The notes under the pieces are model-generated. The model worked only from the letters and a program-made list of their open reading frames with translations. It searched no databases and was not told where the DNA came from. From the NCBI GenBank assembly GCA_041918255.1, contig JAYRWD010000020.1, positions 1-31,147 of the forward strand: a DNA stretch of 31,147 bases, given 5' to 3'. The position numbers and the translations under genes are program-made. How positions within the stretch are numbered: position 1 is the stretch's first letter; the number at the start of each line of letters is the position of its first letter. This document shows positions 1-8,423 of the stretch, in pieces. This stretch comes from JAYRWD01 sp041918255 (GTDB taxonomy: Bacteria; Patescibacteriota; Dojkabacteria; B142; WJKM01).

Positions 1-17
1 AGGGCTCTAAAAATATT

Positions 18-527
18 TTATTTGATTATGCTGGGATTCTTTGCGTATTGTTCCATAAGCTCAGGTCGCCCTGGCCATGTTCTAGATTCTCCTAGATATT
101 GACCATTGTCATCTTCAAAATTTACTAAAATATAATTTTCATTTATTTTTTTGTATTCCATTATATACACTGCTGGATAGTTCTCTCTTATGCCAGTTTT
201 TTCTACTTCCCCAGGGATAGCGCTTTTCTCCCCATCTACAAGCCAATATGAATCTCCTAGTCCCTTTATTGTTACTTTGACTCTGTTCGAGAATAATTTT
301 TTTTTAATTTTTGGCTCATCGCGCTTTGATAAATTGATGATAGTCTGTGTCTTCAGGGAATTCTCCAGTTTTTCCATAAGAATATCCGTAACTATAACCT
401 CTTCAAGGTCTTTATTTAGTTGTTCTGAAAAATCTTGATTGTAGGAGAATTTGGATGAATTTAGGCATGCGAATATAAAGTTTAAGTGCTCTATGGATTT
501 GGTAGAAAAGTAAGTTACATCAAGCAT
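18..527 (-). CDS. Hypothetical protein, 169 aa
   Basis: I do not recognise this protein. It is soluble-looking, with no signal peptide or membrane segment. The N-terminal half is rich in charged helical sequence (about residues 30-75) and the C-terminal half looks like a small beta-rich domain with several aromatic residues (YWLVDGEK near 94, then a Trp-Pro-Gly-Arg turn near 150). It ends 17 bases from the window edge and is separated by about 40 bases from the NUDIX gene upstream on the same strand. No attachment-site palindrome is visible in that short gap. The codon pattern and intact length suggest a real gene. Confidence 0.6.
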   Translation of the reverse strand: MLDVTYFSTKSIEHLNFIFACLNSSKFSYNQDFSEQLNKDLEEVIVTDILMEKLENSLKTQTIINLSKRDEPKIKKKLFSNRVKVTIKGLGDSYWLVDGEKSAIPGEVEKTGIRENYPAVYIMEYKKINENYILVNFEDDNGQYLGESRTWPGRPELMEQYAKNPSIIK

Positions 528-569
528 TTTGAGTTTGTTAATAATTAGGAGGGATTGAATTCCTTTTTG

Positions 570-1019
570 TCAAAGTAGCCCTTCTTTGATTAATTGAATA
601 GATGATTTACCAGTTTGCACCTGCATAATTACTTCGCTGGAATTCCCTAAAACATCTTTTACCTTTTCAACTTGTTTTGGAGAAGCATTATGCGGTATAT
701 CATCAAAAGCAAAGTATTTTAGACTATCAGCTTCACTATTTAATGTTAATTCCCCTCCAACAACAGTGCAAACGTATTGAAACACAACTTCATTTATATC
801 TGGCTTACAATAAATCCCGGCAAGTCTATTGATTTTTGCATCAAGACCTGTCTCTTCTTTTACTTCTCGTACAACACAGTCCCAAGGAGTTTCACCATGT
901 TCAAGAGTGCCACCTGGAAGATTCCATAAATCATAATCAGTACGATGGCAAAATAAGATGCGGTTTTCTATATCGAATATGACAGCAAAAGCGCAAATTG
1001 TAAAAGTAGGTTTAGACAT
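570..1019 (-). CDS. NUDIX hydrolase
   Basis: A 149-residue single-domain NUDIX protein. The NUDIX box is complete: Gly37, Glu43, then Arg51-Glu52-x-x-Glu55-Glu56-x-Gly58, matching GX5EX7REUXEEXGU. The Glu residues bind the divalent metal used to hydrolyse a nucleoside diphosphate linked to another group. The substrate cannot be told from sequence. The N-terminus (FTICAFAVIFD) forms the usual first strand. Family length is normal. A second, unrelated NUDIX gene lies in the cassette array at 16694-17110. The gene stands alone: downstream is the unknown 169-aa gene, upstream a transposase remnant. Confidence 0.85.
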   Translation of the reverse strand: MSKPTFTICAFAVIFDIENRILFCHRTDYDLWNLPGGTLEHGETPWDCVVREVKEETGLDAKINRLAGIYCKPDINEVVFQYVCTVVGGELTLNSEADSLKYFAFDDIPHNASPKQVEKVKDVLGNSSEVIMQVQTGKSSIQLIKEGLL

Positions 1020-1066
1020 GAATTATTATTACGCAAAATTCTAATTAAAAATCCGACAGTCGGTTA

Positions 1067-1384
1067 CTAAATTAATTCATTAGGTGTGCGCATTTTTAAC
1101 CCCATATGAGGTCGCTGATTATGATACCTATACAAGAATGATTCTACACGATTCTGACAAGATCGGACATCCTCTTTTGTGTATTTCTTCCACCCTAAGC
1201 ATTCCTTACGCAAAGTCCTATTAAAACTTTCAATAAATGCCTGCCCATTCTTCTTGTACGGTCTGGCTATGCGATGTCTGTCACAATAATTTAGAACGTT
1301 TTGTTTAAACTCATCTTTAAATTCTGGACCCCCATCAGTCTGGAGTAACTGTATGTGTTTGAAAATTGTTGTATCCCTGATAAA
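1067..1384 (-). pseudogene. Transposase remnant (rve/DDE integrase core, C-terminal part)
   Basis: Reading the minus strand gives an open frame ending in TAG at 1067-1069 that is clearly the C-terminal half of an IS3/IS481-type transposase. It contains the second catalytic Asp in QTDGGPEF, the catalytic Glu in FIESFNRTLRKE, and the typical tail around YHNQRPHMGLKMRTPNELI. The frame has no credible start and meets a stop at 1385-1387. The first catalytic Asp and the whole DNA-binding N-terminus are missing. I could not follow the missing half into 1385-1642, so the element is a decayed fragment, not a functional IS. Confidence 0.85.
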
Positions 1385-1642
1385 TTAGATAAGAAGCTAA
1401 GGTAGAATTACTTAGCGTAATTAACTTCTCAAATTCATAAACATGGGACAAATACGAAAAAATTACGACAACGGTATTGTGCATACTTACCCATGTGATG
1501 TGAATATTATTGGATAGACTCTCTGCTACTGCTAAACAAAGAGCTATTTCCATGCAAATGTAAAATCGGGAGATTCTTAAGAGAATTAATCCCCTATAAG
1601 TGTAGGAATAGATTCAGAAAATTATTGTTTAGCATTGAATTA
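1385..1642. other. Gene-free stretch
   Basis: This stretch lies between the transposase remnant and the helicase gene. A minus-strand open frame of 72 codons crosses it (1335-1553), but it has no recognisable similarity and overlaps the transposase frame, so I do not call it a gene. I see no convincing palindrome, promoter or tRNA here. Confidence 0.4.
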
Positions 1643-4372
1643 TTATTGCCAAGTGTCTATTCTCTCAGATCTTTTTTGGAAACTTGTCGACAATGCTTTT
1701 TGACGAGCCTTTAGAAGAAGTTTTCTACCCTCTAAATTTCTGGTAAAAATTAGCTTATTAGGTCCTACGTACTTGCCCCACATGAGTGCAAAATAGGCGG
1801 CTGATTTTTTGTGAATTCCGATTATTTTTGGTATTGTATGAAAATCCTCACGTAACCAAAAGTTGAAACGGCTTTTCCGGACGAGAATGTATCTTGGATT
1901 CTCTATCGGTTCGACGATTTCTTCTAAGCAATCTAAGAATACAGATTTTTCGTATGTCGTTCCCCCCTCAAGTCTACAAAATACCACACCATATTTATTT
2001 GTTTTAGCGATAACTCTCAATCTGCTTAACTCCGTCTTAATAATATTAAATTTGCAAAGTGTTTTTATAAGCACATTTCCAATTTGTCTCATATTGCCCG
2101 TAATCGGACCATTTCTAAGAAAAAGAAAAAGAGATTTTAGAAGTCCAGGTAGCGATACTGCGAGTGATACGATAATCATGAATCCAAATAGCCACAATAG
2201 TGTTTCGATATCGTAATTTCTTCTGGGATGAGAAGAATCGAAAGTACCCTGTACAAAATTCAAAAATAAATATACTCCACTCATAACACTTCTCCAAAAC
2301 AGTGCGTATATGGTATTGTAAAAAATAAAGTTTCTGGGAAGTCCGTCCTTCTTTGTTTTTATCTCTGGGATTATTTTCTTAATTTCCCCACCTTCCAAGG
2401 TTTTAAACCATTTTTCTTGTGTAGCATTTCTGTCTATTGCATACAGAATAGTTTGAGCGTTGTATTTTACGATCTCGCTGTCTGAAAAAGGAGGGATACT
2501 TATGTTCATTCTCTCAAGCCCGCTTTCAATAGAATTTTCTGTTACAGATATACCAACAAAAGCTTTGAAACGTCTTGTAAGCATTTCAAAGTCATGACCA
2601 GCATATAGATTATTTGTTTCAACCGTTGCTAAATGCCAAATATTTGAAATTTTTTCGGGATTTGCTTTATCAATCCGAATGGCCCTCCCGCGCATTTGAT
2701 TGGAGAGCATGAATGAACCGACAAAACATGCTAAAATCAGTGTGTTTATTGATGGTGCGTCCCATCCTTCTCCTAGAAGTGATTTCGTTCCCACAAGAAT
2801 TTGAACTTCTCCTTGAGTAAATATTTCCGTTATAAGGTGAACGATTTTGTCGTTTTGTTCTCCCTTGATTTTTACAGTAATAAAACGCTCGTCATGTCGA
2901 AGCTGTTTGATATTCAAATGTGTTTCTGGTATACCTAGACGTGTTGCGGTGCTTATTAGAATCTTTTCGGCTGTATTTGGAAGTACTACGATGGATCCGC
3001 TCAAAATTCCAATTTTTGAAGTTCCCGAAAATTCACGACGTAATTTTTCGAAAATTGGGACCACTCCGATTCTATTTATTTCTCTATCTATCTCGTGGCT
3101 AATTGGAAAAAACTCGCTTCGAATATAATCGGTCAGTATAACCATTCTTAAATTCTCCTTTAAGCTTTCCTGTTCGACTTTTACTATTGTTAGTATGGAT
3201 TCCAGTTTGTTTAAACTGTCGCGCAACAACCTTTTTATCGTTGTGTTGTTTTTTAATAAAACATTTTTCTTTTCGAGCGCCCCGATTCTTTTAAGTTGTC
3301 TTTCTAAACTTGTAACAAAATCCTCATTTTCGTTCCTAATGTGTGTGTCTTTGTACAAAAAATTCTGTAAAAGAATTTCTGCCCAATCTATGGAAAAGTT
3401 TGGAATAAATCGATTTGAGATGCCTAATACGCCTCGAAGATTTTTTGAAATTCTAACACCTCTTTTATTAAGATAAATTAAAATACTTGAAAAATATGCA
3501 GGGTTTTCTAAAATTGCTTCGGTGTGTTTTTGTGGGGATAGAAGATATGGATGACTCTCTAATATGGTCGTCAACTGTATATTGTTCTTCAGATCAGTCA
3601 GGAAGGATTCTACATTTTTTCGATAGGTTTGTACTTGAAAATCTTCTTCGACAGATGGTGAATTTAGCAAAACATAGTCTTGGTGTGGGCAAAGATTTTT
3701 TACAGCTACTAGTTCCGGAACAGAGATTTCAGCGTCAATTGGTCCGCACAGATTCTGATAATTCTTCCATTCTTGTGGAGAAACGTCATATGGAGGAGTT
3801 GCTGTCAAAGCAACAATATGGATATTTTCGATACTATTTCTAAGATAAATTAGACTTTTCCACCATTCGTTGCGTAAATGATGAGCTTCATCGACAATAA
3901 TTGTTTGAATATGTTTCGTTTTTAGTTTTTTTATAATTACATCGGCTTTCACAAAAGCATTATTTGCTTCACTTACAATTTCAGTTTCTGGTTCCTCCGT
4001 CCCCTCCTCATAATTTGTTGTTTCATTTTGATTTGTAAATGCTGCATGAAGTCCTTGGTATGTAGAGACAGTAAGAAACTTAGGATATTTTATGTTATCG
4101 GATATCCAATCAGGTATTTTATCAACTTGTAAAAAGTTTACTGTAAAACGTTCTATCCATTGGTTTCGAATAGCAATTGAAGGGGCTAAAATTAGCGTGG
4201 GCTTATTGATTCTAAGCATTACTTCGAGACCTAGGACTGTCTTGCCGGCTCCTGGAGCTGCGACTATATTAAGGTGATTGTCGTCTAGATGCGATTCTAG
4301 CTCTGCTAGTACTGCTGCTTGATAAGGACGCCACGGGAAGCAAAATTTCGCTTTTTTGGGGAAAACATCCAT
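1643..4372 (-). CDS. SF2 (DEAH) helicase with C-terminal membrane hairpin
   Basis: A 909-residue superfamily 2 helicase or translocase. Walker A is AAPGAGKT (38-45), the DEAH box with a second His is at 161-165, motif III is TAT (190-192), motif V is around LLGEGWDAPS (532-541), and the arginine-finger motif VI is QMRGRAIRID (559-568). The layout resembles the type III restriction/ResIII-like helicases. No nuclease or methylase domain is recognisable. After the helicase core there are two strongly hydrophobic segments (about 681-705 and 722-752), followed by a soluble 150-residue C-terminal region. This suggests the enzyme is tethered to the membrane. It stands alone in a region of accessory genes. 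A defence role is plausible but is only inference. Confidence 0.8.
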   Translation of the reverse strand: MDVFPKKAKFCFPWRPYQAAVLAELESHLDDNHLNIVAAPGAGKTVLGLEVMLRINKPTLILAPSIAIRNQWIERFTVNFLQVDKIPDWISDNIKYPKFLTVSTYQGLHAAFTNQNETTNYEEGTEEPETEIVSEANNAFVKADVIIKKLKTKHIQTIIVDEAHHLRNEWWKSLIYLRNSIENIHIVALTATPPYDVSPQEWKNYQNLCGPIDAEISVPELVAVKNLCPHQDYVLLNSPSVEEDFQVQTYRKNVESFLTDLKNNIQLTTILESHPYLLSPQKHTEAILENPAYFSSILIYLNKRGVRISKNLRGVLGISNRFIPNFSIDWAEILLQNFLYKDTHIRNENEDFVTSLERQLKRIGALEKKNVLLKNNTTIKRLLRDSLNKLESILTIVKVEQESLKENLRMVILTDYIRSEFFPISHEIDREINRIGVVPIFEKLRREFSGTSKIGILSGSIVVLPNTAEKILISTATRLGIPETHLNIKQLRHDERFITVKIKGEQNDKIVHLITEIFTQGEVQILVGTKSLLGEGWDAPSINTLILACFVGSFMLSNQMRGRAIRIDKANPEKISNIWHLATVETNNLYAGHDFEMLTRRFKAFVGISVTENSIESGLERMNISIPPFSDSEIVKYNAQTILYAIDRNATQEKWFKTLEGGEIKKIIPEIKTKKDGLPRNFIFYNTIYALFWRSVMSGVYLFLNFVQGTFDSSHPRRNYDIETLLWLFGFMIIVSLAVSLPGLLKSLFLFLRNGPITGNMRQIGNVLIKTLCKFNIIKTELSRLRVIAKTNKYGVVFCRLEGGTTYEKSVFLDCLEEIVEPIENPRYILVRKSRFNFWLREDFHTIPKIIGIHKKSAAYFALMWGKYVGPNKLIFTRNLEGRKLLLKARQKALSTSFQKRSERIDTWQ

Positions 4373-4573
4373 AACAGCAATTATTATATATAAAGAATTT
4401 TATGGGTTTGTAATCGAAAACACAAGGTGTTAGTCCAATTATTTGTACAGTCTATGTGGGTCGTAAATTCCCCGAACTTTCGTAGTATTCTTTTTGAAAT
4501 TTGCTGGTGTCAGATAAGGGTCTCTGCATGTTAGCAAAAGACATAATGAGGTGTGGTATATGTATTTATAGTA

Positions 4574-4765
4574 TTATTTTGCCTTTTGAGGTACTCCAGA
4601 TATAAAAGGTGTTTTTTCTGTTTCAGGAGGAATGGTAAGACAAACAAATACCAGTTCGTCATTTGAATCATTTATTACTTCATGTGTCTGACCTTTTAGG
4701 TAAACGTACACTCCGCCTTGTTTGTGCGTTTTGCGATTTCCGCAAATGATGCGTATTCTTGACAA
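4574..4765 (-). pseudogene. Truncated cupin (C-terminal half)
   Basis: A 63-codon frame opening on TTG whose sequence matches only the second half of a cupin barrel: a Gly-rich turn (KQGGVYVYLKGQTHEVIND) followed by the strand DELVFVCLTIPP. The metal-binding first motif (GxHxH...E) is absent, and an in-frame stop lies a few codons upstream. It is probably the remnant of a longer cupin gene. An intact but different cupin follows about 60 bases upstream on the same strand, so a duplication with decay or an independent capture are both possible. Confidence 0.6.
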
Positions 4766-4822
4766 CGAATCGGCTTATGAAAAGTTGCGATCAACGGGAG
4801 CGATTATTTAACAGCTCATCCC

Positions 4823-5185
4823 TTATTCTGACCAAACTGAGTCTTCATCACCTTCGGGTCGATTAACCTTAAAAACTAGTAGGCTGAATGGCTGGTCTGA
4901 TTGATTCCACAAATTATGTACATCTTTGGGAGAACATACGAATGCATCACCAGGTTTTGCAAGATAATCCACCTCGTTAATAAATATGTGGCACTCTCCG
5001 GACAAGATATAAAAAATTTCTGTCTGGATGTTGTGGAAGTGAGCTCGTTGTTTGGTGTGAGGTGGAATAGTTACTTCCTGTAGCATATGGCCACCTGGTG
5101 GCAAATCACCTATATCAAACAGAACCCGCTTGGAATAATCTTTGCGGACATCGGGAACAATGGAGGATAGAGATTTTCGTTTCAT
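4823..5185 (-). CDS. Cupin-domain protein
   Basis: A 120-residue single-domain cupin. Motif 1 is seen as RAHFHNIQTEIFYILSGE (about 48-65), with two His and a Glu as likely metal ligands, and motif 2 as PGDAFVCSPKDVHNLWN (about 78-94), with the third His. The family includes isomerases, dioxygenases and sugar-binding proteins. Substrate is not deducible. It starts with ATG at 5185. It is followed on the minus strand by the truncated cupin. Upstream lies the isochorismatase-like gene, separated by a sequence that recurs on the other side of that gene. Confidence 0.8.
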   Translation of the reverse strand: MKRKSLSSIVPDVRKDYSKRVLFDIGDLPPGGHMLQEVTIPPHTKQRAHFHNIQTEIFYILSGECHIFINEVDYLAKPGDAFVCSPKDVHNLWNQSDQPFSLLVFKVNRPEGDEDSVWSE

Positions 5186-5213
5186 AATTATAAAAATTCA
5201 CATTATTTCCCTG

Positions 5214-5269
5214 AAGTAATTTTATTTTTTCTTTGTTAATTCAGCGAAAAAAGAAAGATAAGGTGAATT
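5214..5269. repeat. Imperfect direct repeat, copy 1
   Basis: This copy carries AAGTAATTTTAT, then TTAATTCAGCGAAAAA, a purine run and GTGAATT. The same order of blocks occurs at 6077-6127. The two copies bracket the isochorismatase-like gene, as expected if that gene was once one mobile unit, although the repeats do not have the attC form seen further right. Confidence 0.45.
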
Positions 5270-5320
5270 GTTTAAGCTGAATTTATTGGTTGGTCCTATT
5301 GTAATATGAATTCAGGAGTT

Positions 5321-5998
5321 TCAATATTTGTTTTCATCCCATACTTTTATGATAGTTGAACTTAAGGGCATATAACCTAAAACACTATTAATTGTATCAA
5401 GTTGCTTTCGAATAAAATCTGGTGTTTGAGGTATGTCTGGTAATCCTGGATTGGCTGTTAAATCGGCTGGAACAAAAGTATGATAGCCAAGTTGTGCTGC
5501 TGTTCTAGCGGTAGTGTCAACACAGACGGAAGCATGTCCACCAATTATCACTACTGTTTTGATTTTTCTTGACTTTAGCTTTTCATCTAAATCAGTCCCT
5601 AGAAATGCATCATAACGATATTTAACTATTTCTAGGTCGCCCGATTGCGGTTGAACTTTGTAGTAGCTCCAACCCTGCCCATTAATCTTTGCAACTGGGG
5701 GATATCCCTCAATTTCCATTTTTAAAGCGATATTTTGAGGAAGATATTCAGGTCTTTCAACCATTCGGACGAAAATCGTCAAGCCCATAGGATATTTTCG
5801 TGAAACTTTAAGAAAATCAACTATTTTATTAGCAACTATATCTAATTCTGAGAAATTAACACCAAACTTTTTTTTCATGCATTGGGGCAAAGGTTGAGCT
5901 GGATTACAATATGCGTCCATCATATCTATCACAATTACAGCGGTCGTTTCGGGTTTTAGCACCCGACAGACTCTTGGATCAAGTTTAGTTTCGCTCAT
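5321..5998 (-). CDS. Isochorismatase-family cysteine hydrolase
   Basis: A 225-residue alpha/beta hydrolase of the isochorismatase/nicotinamidase family. The catalytic triad is visible: Asp25 in VIVIDMMDAY, Lys126 in EIVKYRYDAF and Cys159 in GGHASVCVDTTAR. The cis-peptide region before the Cys is also conserved. The family hydrolyses isochorismate, nicotinamide, N-carbamoyl compounds and similar substrates; nothing here identifies which. There is no obvious nicotinamide-salvage neighbour. Length and motifs are those of an active enzyme. It is a single gene bracketed by an imperfect direct repeat. Confidence 0.85.
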   Translation of the reverse strand: MSETKLDPRVCRVLKPETTAVIVIDMMDAYCNPAQPLPQCMKKKFGVNFSELDIVANKIVDFLKVSRKYPMGLTIFVRMVERPEYLPQNIALKMEIEGYPPVAKINGQGWSYYKVQPQSGDLEIVKYRYDAFLGTDLDEKLKSRKIKTVVIIGGHASVCVDTTARTAAQLGYHTFVPADLTANPGLPDIPQTPDFIRKQLDTINSVLGYMPLSSTIIKVWDENKY

Positions 5999-6076
5999 GT
6001 TATTGTACTGAAGTGTTCTTGAACTACATTTAAAACTTAGGATGACTATATCGTATTTTTCTTACTTTGTCTTCTA

Positions 6077-6127
6077 AAATAATTTTATATTTTTAATTCA
6101 ACGAAAAAGAGGAGTTGGGGGTGAATT
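6077..6127. repeat. Imperfect direct repeat, copy 2
   Basis: This copy has AAATAATTTTATATTTTTAA, then TTCAACGAAAAAGAGGAG and GTGAATT, matching the order of blocks at 5214-5269. It runs into an imperfect hairpin (GGAGT...ACTCC, ending near 6148) with a GGGG/CCCC inner stem, which could act as a terminator. Confidence 0.45.
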
Positions 6128-6150
6128 CCCCGAAACCAAGACTCCTTATT

Positions 6151-6318
6151 TTATCCTTTAGTGATTTTTTTAAGTTTACATTTTGGACAAGCGTATTTCA
6201 AATTAGTTCTGTAATTTACGCTTGACTGCCACTTTTGGTTGTAATTTGGGCAATGCCAAGTTATTTTTATTCTGGAACCACAAGTTATTAAATCAGCTGA
6301 ATAATCTTGTTTATAGCT
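6151..6318 (-). pseudogene. Treble-clef zinc-finger remnant
   Basis: A minus-strand frame of 55 codons ending in TAA, with no ATG, contains two Cys pairs in a recognisable setting: WHCPNYNQKWQSSVNYR, then YACPKCKLKK. The spacing and the Trp and Arg residues resemble the treble-clef zinc-ribbon repeats (DUF4379 type) often joined to nucleases. Only one repeat remains and a stop precedes it, so I read it as the tail of a lost gene. The rest of the gap between 5999 and 6460 shows nothing else I can support. Confidence 0.5.
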
Positions 6319-6460
6319 TTATTCTCTGTCCCAATATTTCATCAAAACGGGATATTTCTTTTACAGACCCTGTATTTTATAAAATTGTCATTTTATAAGT
6401 ATCAGTTGATTTCTTTATACAACATAATGTGCAATTACCTAGATTTCTAGATTTTATTTT

Positions 6461-6478
6461 GTATACCGTGTGTTAGTG
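6461..6478 (-). other. Half attC site (R''-L'' arm only)
   Basis: The plus strand reads GTATACCGTGTGTTAGTG, which resembles the right arm of the complete sites further on (ATATGCCGTGTTA plus G-rich box). It sits 10 bases beyond the stop of the membrane-protein gene at 6489, exactly where that gene's own attC would begin. The partner arm is not visible toward 5999. Confidence 0.45.
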
Positions 6479-6488
6479 GCTCCATTTT

Positions 6489-7181
6489 TTACATTATAAA
6501 TCCAATATATAATCCAATCACTGTAATTATTAATGAAATATAAGTCAATTTGTGTCCAAGGTACATAGAGACGAGTGAAATAAATAAATTAGTCAATGTC
6601 ACCGTGAATGCAATCCCACTTATCACAATTGCCAATAGACGGTATAAAGTATAATCAGCTCCAAAGATATCAATTAGTAATTTATTGCCTACTACCAAAA
6701 AGATAACTGGAACAGAAATAAAAATAAAAACAATAGTAAATCCAATAAATGCGTCTAGCGAAGGGTATTTTTGCGATAATTCCTGGTCACGTTTAAAAAA
6801 CTCTCCTTTATGCACATTAAAATCAAATCTTAGAATCTTACGAGTTATTTCCGAGTCGATAAAATTTTTCATATTATCTGTCAAAACAATATTTGGATTA
6901 ATTTTTAAAATCTCTCTAAACATGTCTTGATATGTATCTCCATCAAGCATTGAATAGGGAAGGTAAAGTTTTTTTCCTTTATATCTAACGATATAAAAAT
7001 AGCTCATAGCCTTTCCTGTAGAACGCAATTCAAATGATATTGCATCAATTGAATCTATAGAAATGTGTTTAGGAATCAAGCCAATTACAGTTAGGACTCC
7101 CCTATCAATTTTAAAGCCATATCGCTTAAGTCCTAATGTGAAGAGCCTAATCAAATTACTTGTCCTATACTTCTTAATCAT
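6489..7181 (-). CDS. Membrane protein with N-terminal cytoplasmic domain
   Basis: A 230-residue protein that I cannot assign. Residues 1-135 look like a soluble domain, possibly PH-like (strands around GFKIDRGVLTVIG and AISFELRSTG, then YFYIVRYKGKKLYLPY). Three hydrophobic segments follow at about 143-170, 180-208 and 212-230, so the C-terminal part lies in the membrane. There is no signal peptide. On its 3' side is a half attC, and on its 5' side a degenerate attC, so it is likely an old cassette. Confidence 0.65.
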   Translation of the reverse strand: MIKKYRTSNLIRLFTLGLKRYGFKIDRGVLTVIGLIPKHISIDSIDAISFELRSTGKAMSYFYIVRYKGKKLYLPYSMLDGDTYQDMFREILKINPNIVLTDNMKNFIDSEITRKILRFDFNVHKGEFFKRDQELSQKYPSLDAFIGFTIVFIFISVPVIFLVVGNKLLIDIFGADYTLYRLLAIVISGIAFTVTLTNLFISLVSMYLGHKLTYISLIITVIGLYIGFIM

Positions 7182-7212
7182 GATGTTACATGTTCATAGT
7201 GGTATGTAATGT

Positions 7213-7366
7213 TTTCGCTAACGTTTAGAATATCTGATGTTTGCCACCATTGCATTTTATCAATTTATTGTATGAAGGCAAAGATGGGGCGAGCGATCTT
7301 AGGAGCGAGAGTCAAGGACATTTTTTATTTTCCATATTTATTCAATACATGACAATAACAATAGCG
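7213..7366 (-). other. Degenerate attC-like site
   Basis: The left arm is good on the plus strand: CGCTAACGTTTAGAATATCT followed by GATG, the same form as the complete arms at 8192 and 12087. The right end before the IMPase stop retains only ATAGCG in place of a GTTAGCG box, and the inner stem is not clear. I read it as a decayed site. Confidence 0.45.
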
Positions 7367-7373
7367 TAAATAA

Positions 7374-8159
7374 TTATAGCTTTCCACTCTGAACAATTTC
7401 TAAAAGTTTATTATGCAGTATTCCATTGGATACTAGGCAGCCGATTCCATTCTCATCATATCTTCTTTCGTTGCCATTTAGATCGGTAACCTTACCTCCC
7501 GCCTCTTCAGTGATGATTTTTAATGCAGCGATGTCATGAGCGTATTTACCATAATATGCCCCACCTACAAATTTACCATTAGCTACTTGGATCGCTCCAT
7601 AAACGAATGAAGGAAACTTCATTACCCTAGATTTATAATCACCTAATAGTTTGTGTACTGATAGATTTGAAAAACCAACATCTTTTCCTGAAGAACCAGT
7701 AAGCGTATATGTATTTTCAAATGTAGTATTTTTTGACACTGCTAGTCTTACATCATTTCTAAATGCCCCACTGCCACTGTACGCCCAGTACATGTTCTTC
7801 ATTACTGGATCGTTTATTAGTCCTAAAATGGGTAAGCCGTTAGACTGATCTATTAGAGCTAAGGAAAATACAAAAAGTGGCATGCCACAAGCAAACGCCA
7901 TGGTTCCATCTATTGGATCACATACCCAGATAAACCTCGAATGTTCCTTTTTTGCACTTCGTTCTTCTCCGTATATACTGCAGTAGGGATACTGTTCATT
8001 GATTCTTGTTATTACCAGATCATTAATCTCACTATCAGCTTTAGTTAATGGGGTGTTATCTTCTTTCCATGTGCTTTCTGTTTCAAAACCGAAGTATTTT
8101 AACGCTAGTTCTTCGGCTTCTTTTGCTAATTTTTTTGCAAATTCTAAATAATCTTCCAT
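7374..8159 (-). CDS. Inositol-monophosphatase-family phosphatase
   Basis: A 261-residue member of the FIG/IMPase superfamily (inositol monophosphatase, CysQ/3'-phosphoadenosine phosphatase, HisN-type histidinol phosphatase). The metal-binding motifs are complete: Glu65-Glu66 in IYGEERS, Asp81-Pro-Ile-Asp84-Gly-Thr, and Asp209 in AHDIAALKIITEEAGG. Length is standard for the family. The exact substrate cannot be read from sequence. It occupies one cassette-like unit: a complete attC lies 5' of its start (8192-8404) and a degenerate one follows its stop (7213-7366). Confidence 0.88.
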   Translation of the reverse strand: MEDYLEFAKKLAKEAEELALKYFGFETESTWKEDNTPLTKADSEINDLVITRINEQYPYCSIYGEERSAKKEHSRFIWVCDPIDGTMAFACGMPLFVFSLALIDQSNGLPILGLINDPVMKNMYWAYSGSGAFRNDVRLAVSKNTTFENTYTLTGSSGKDVGFSNLSVHKLLGDYKSRVMKFPSFVYGAIQVANGKFVGGAYYGKYAHDIAALKIITEEAGGKVTDLNGNERRYDENGIGCLVSNGILHNKLLEIVQSGKL

Positions 8160-8191
8160 ATTTTAATATTGAGTAAATAAAAAATAATTTT

Positions 8192-8404
8192 GCCTAACGT
8201 TTTGGCATATCTGATGTTTTTGCCAAATTTGTTAATCAATACTTGAATATTAGCAGGTTCTTTTTCATTTCGGAAGACTTTCGATTTACTACCAAGCAGA
8301 AGCGAAAATATGGACGCCTATCTGCCGGTAGGCAGAGAATAAAAAGGACATTCCTTAGAAAACATTTGAGTCCTTTTTGCGAAGACAGATATGCCGTGTT
8401 AGAC
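8192..8404 (-). other. attC site
   Basis: On the minus strand the site opens with GTCTAAC (matching RYYYAAC), continues ACGGCATATCTG, and closes with CAGATATGCC, a short unpaired spacer and GTTAGGC (matching GTTRRRY). The arms can pair over about ten bases, with the unpaired spacer typical of attC. A long variable centre gives about 213 bp in total and contains a small palindrome near 8320. It separates the IMPase and GNAT genes. Confidence 0.8.
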
Positions 8405-8423
8405 GATATAAGAATCCCCGGCT

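Noticed and set aside
570..1019. Pairing the two NUDIX genes (570 and 16694) as a duplication
   Set aside because: The proteins differ in most residues outside the NUDIX box and lie in separate units, so they are independent acquisitions.
1335..1553. A 72-codon frame upstream of the transposase remnant
   Set aside because: It overlaps the transposase frame, shows no family features and does not match the missing transposase half.
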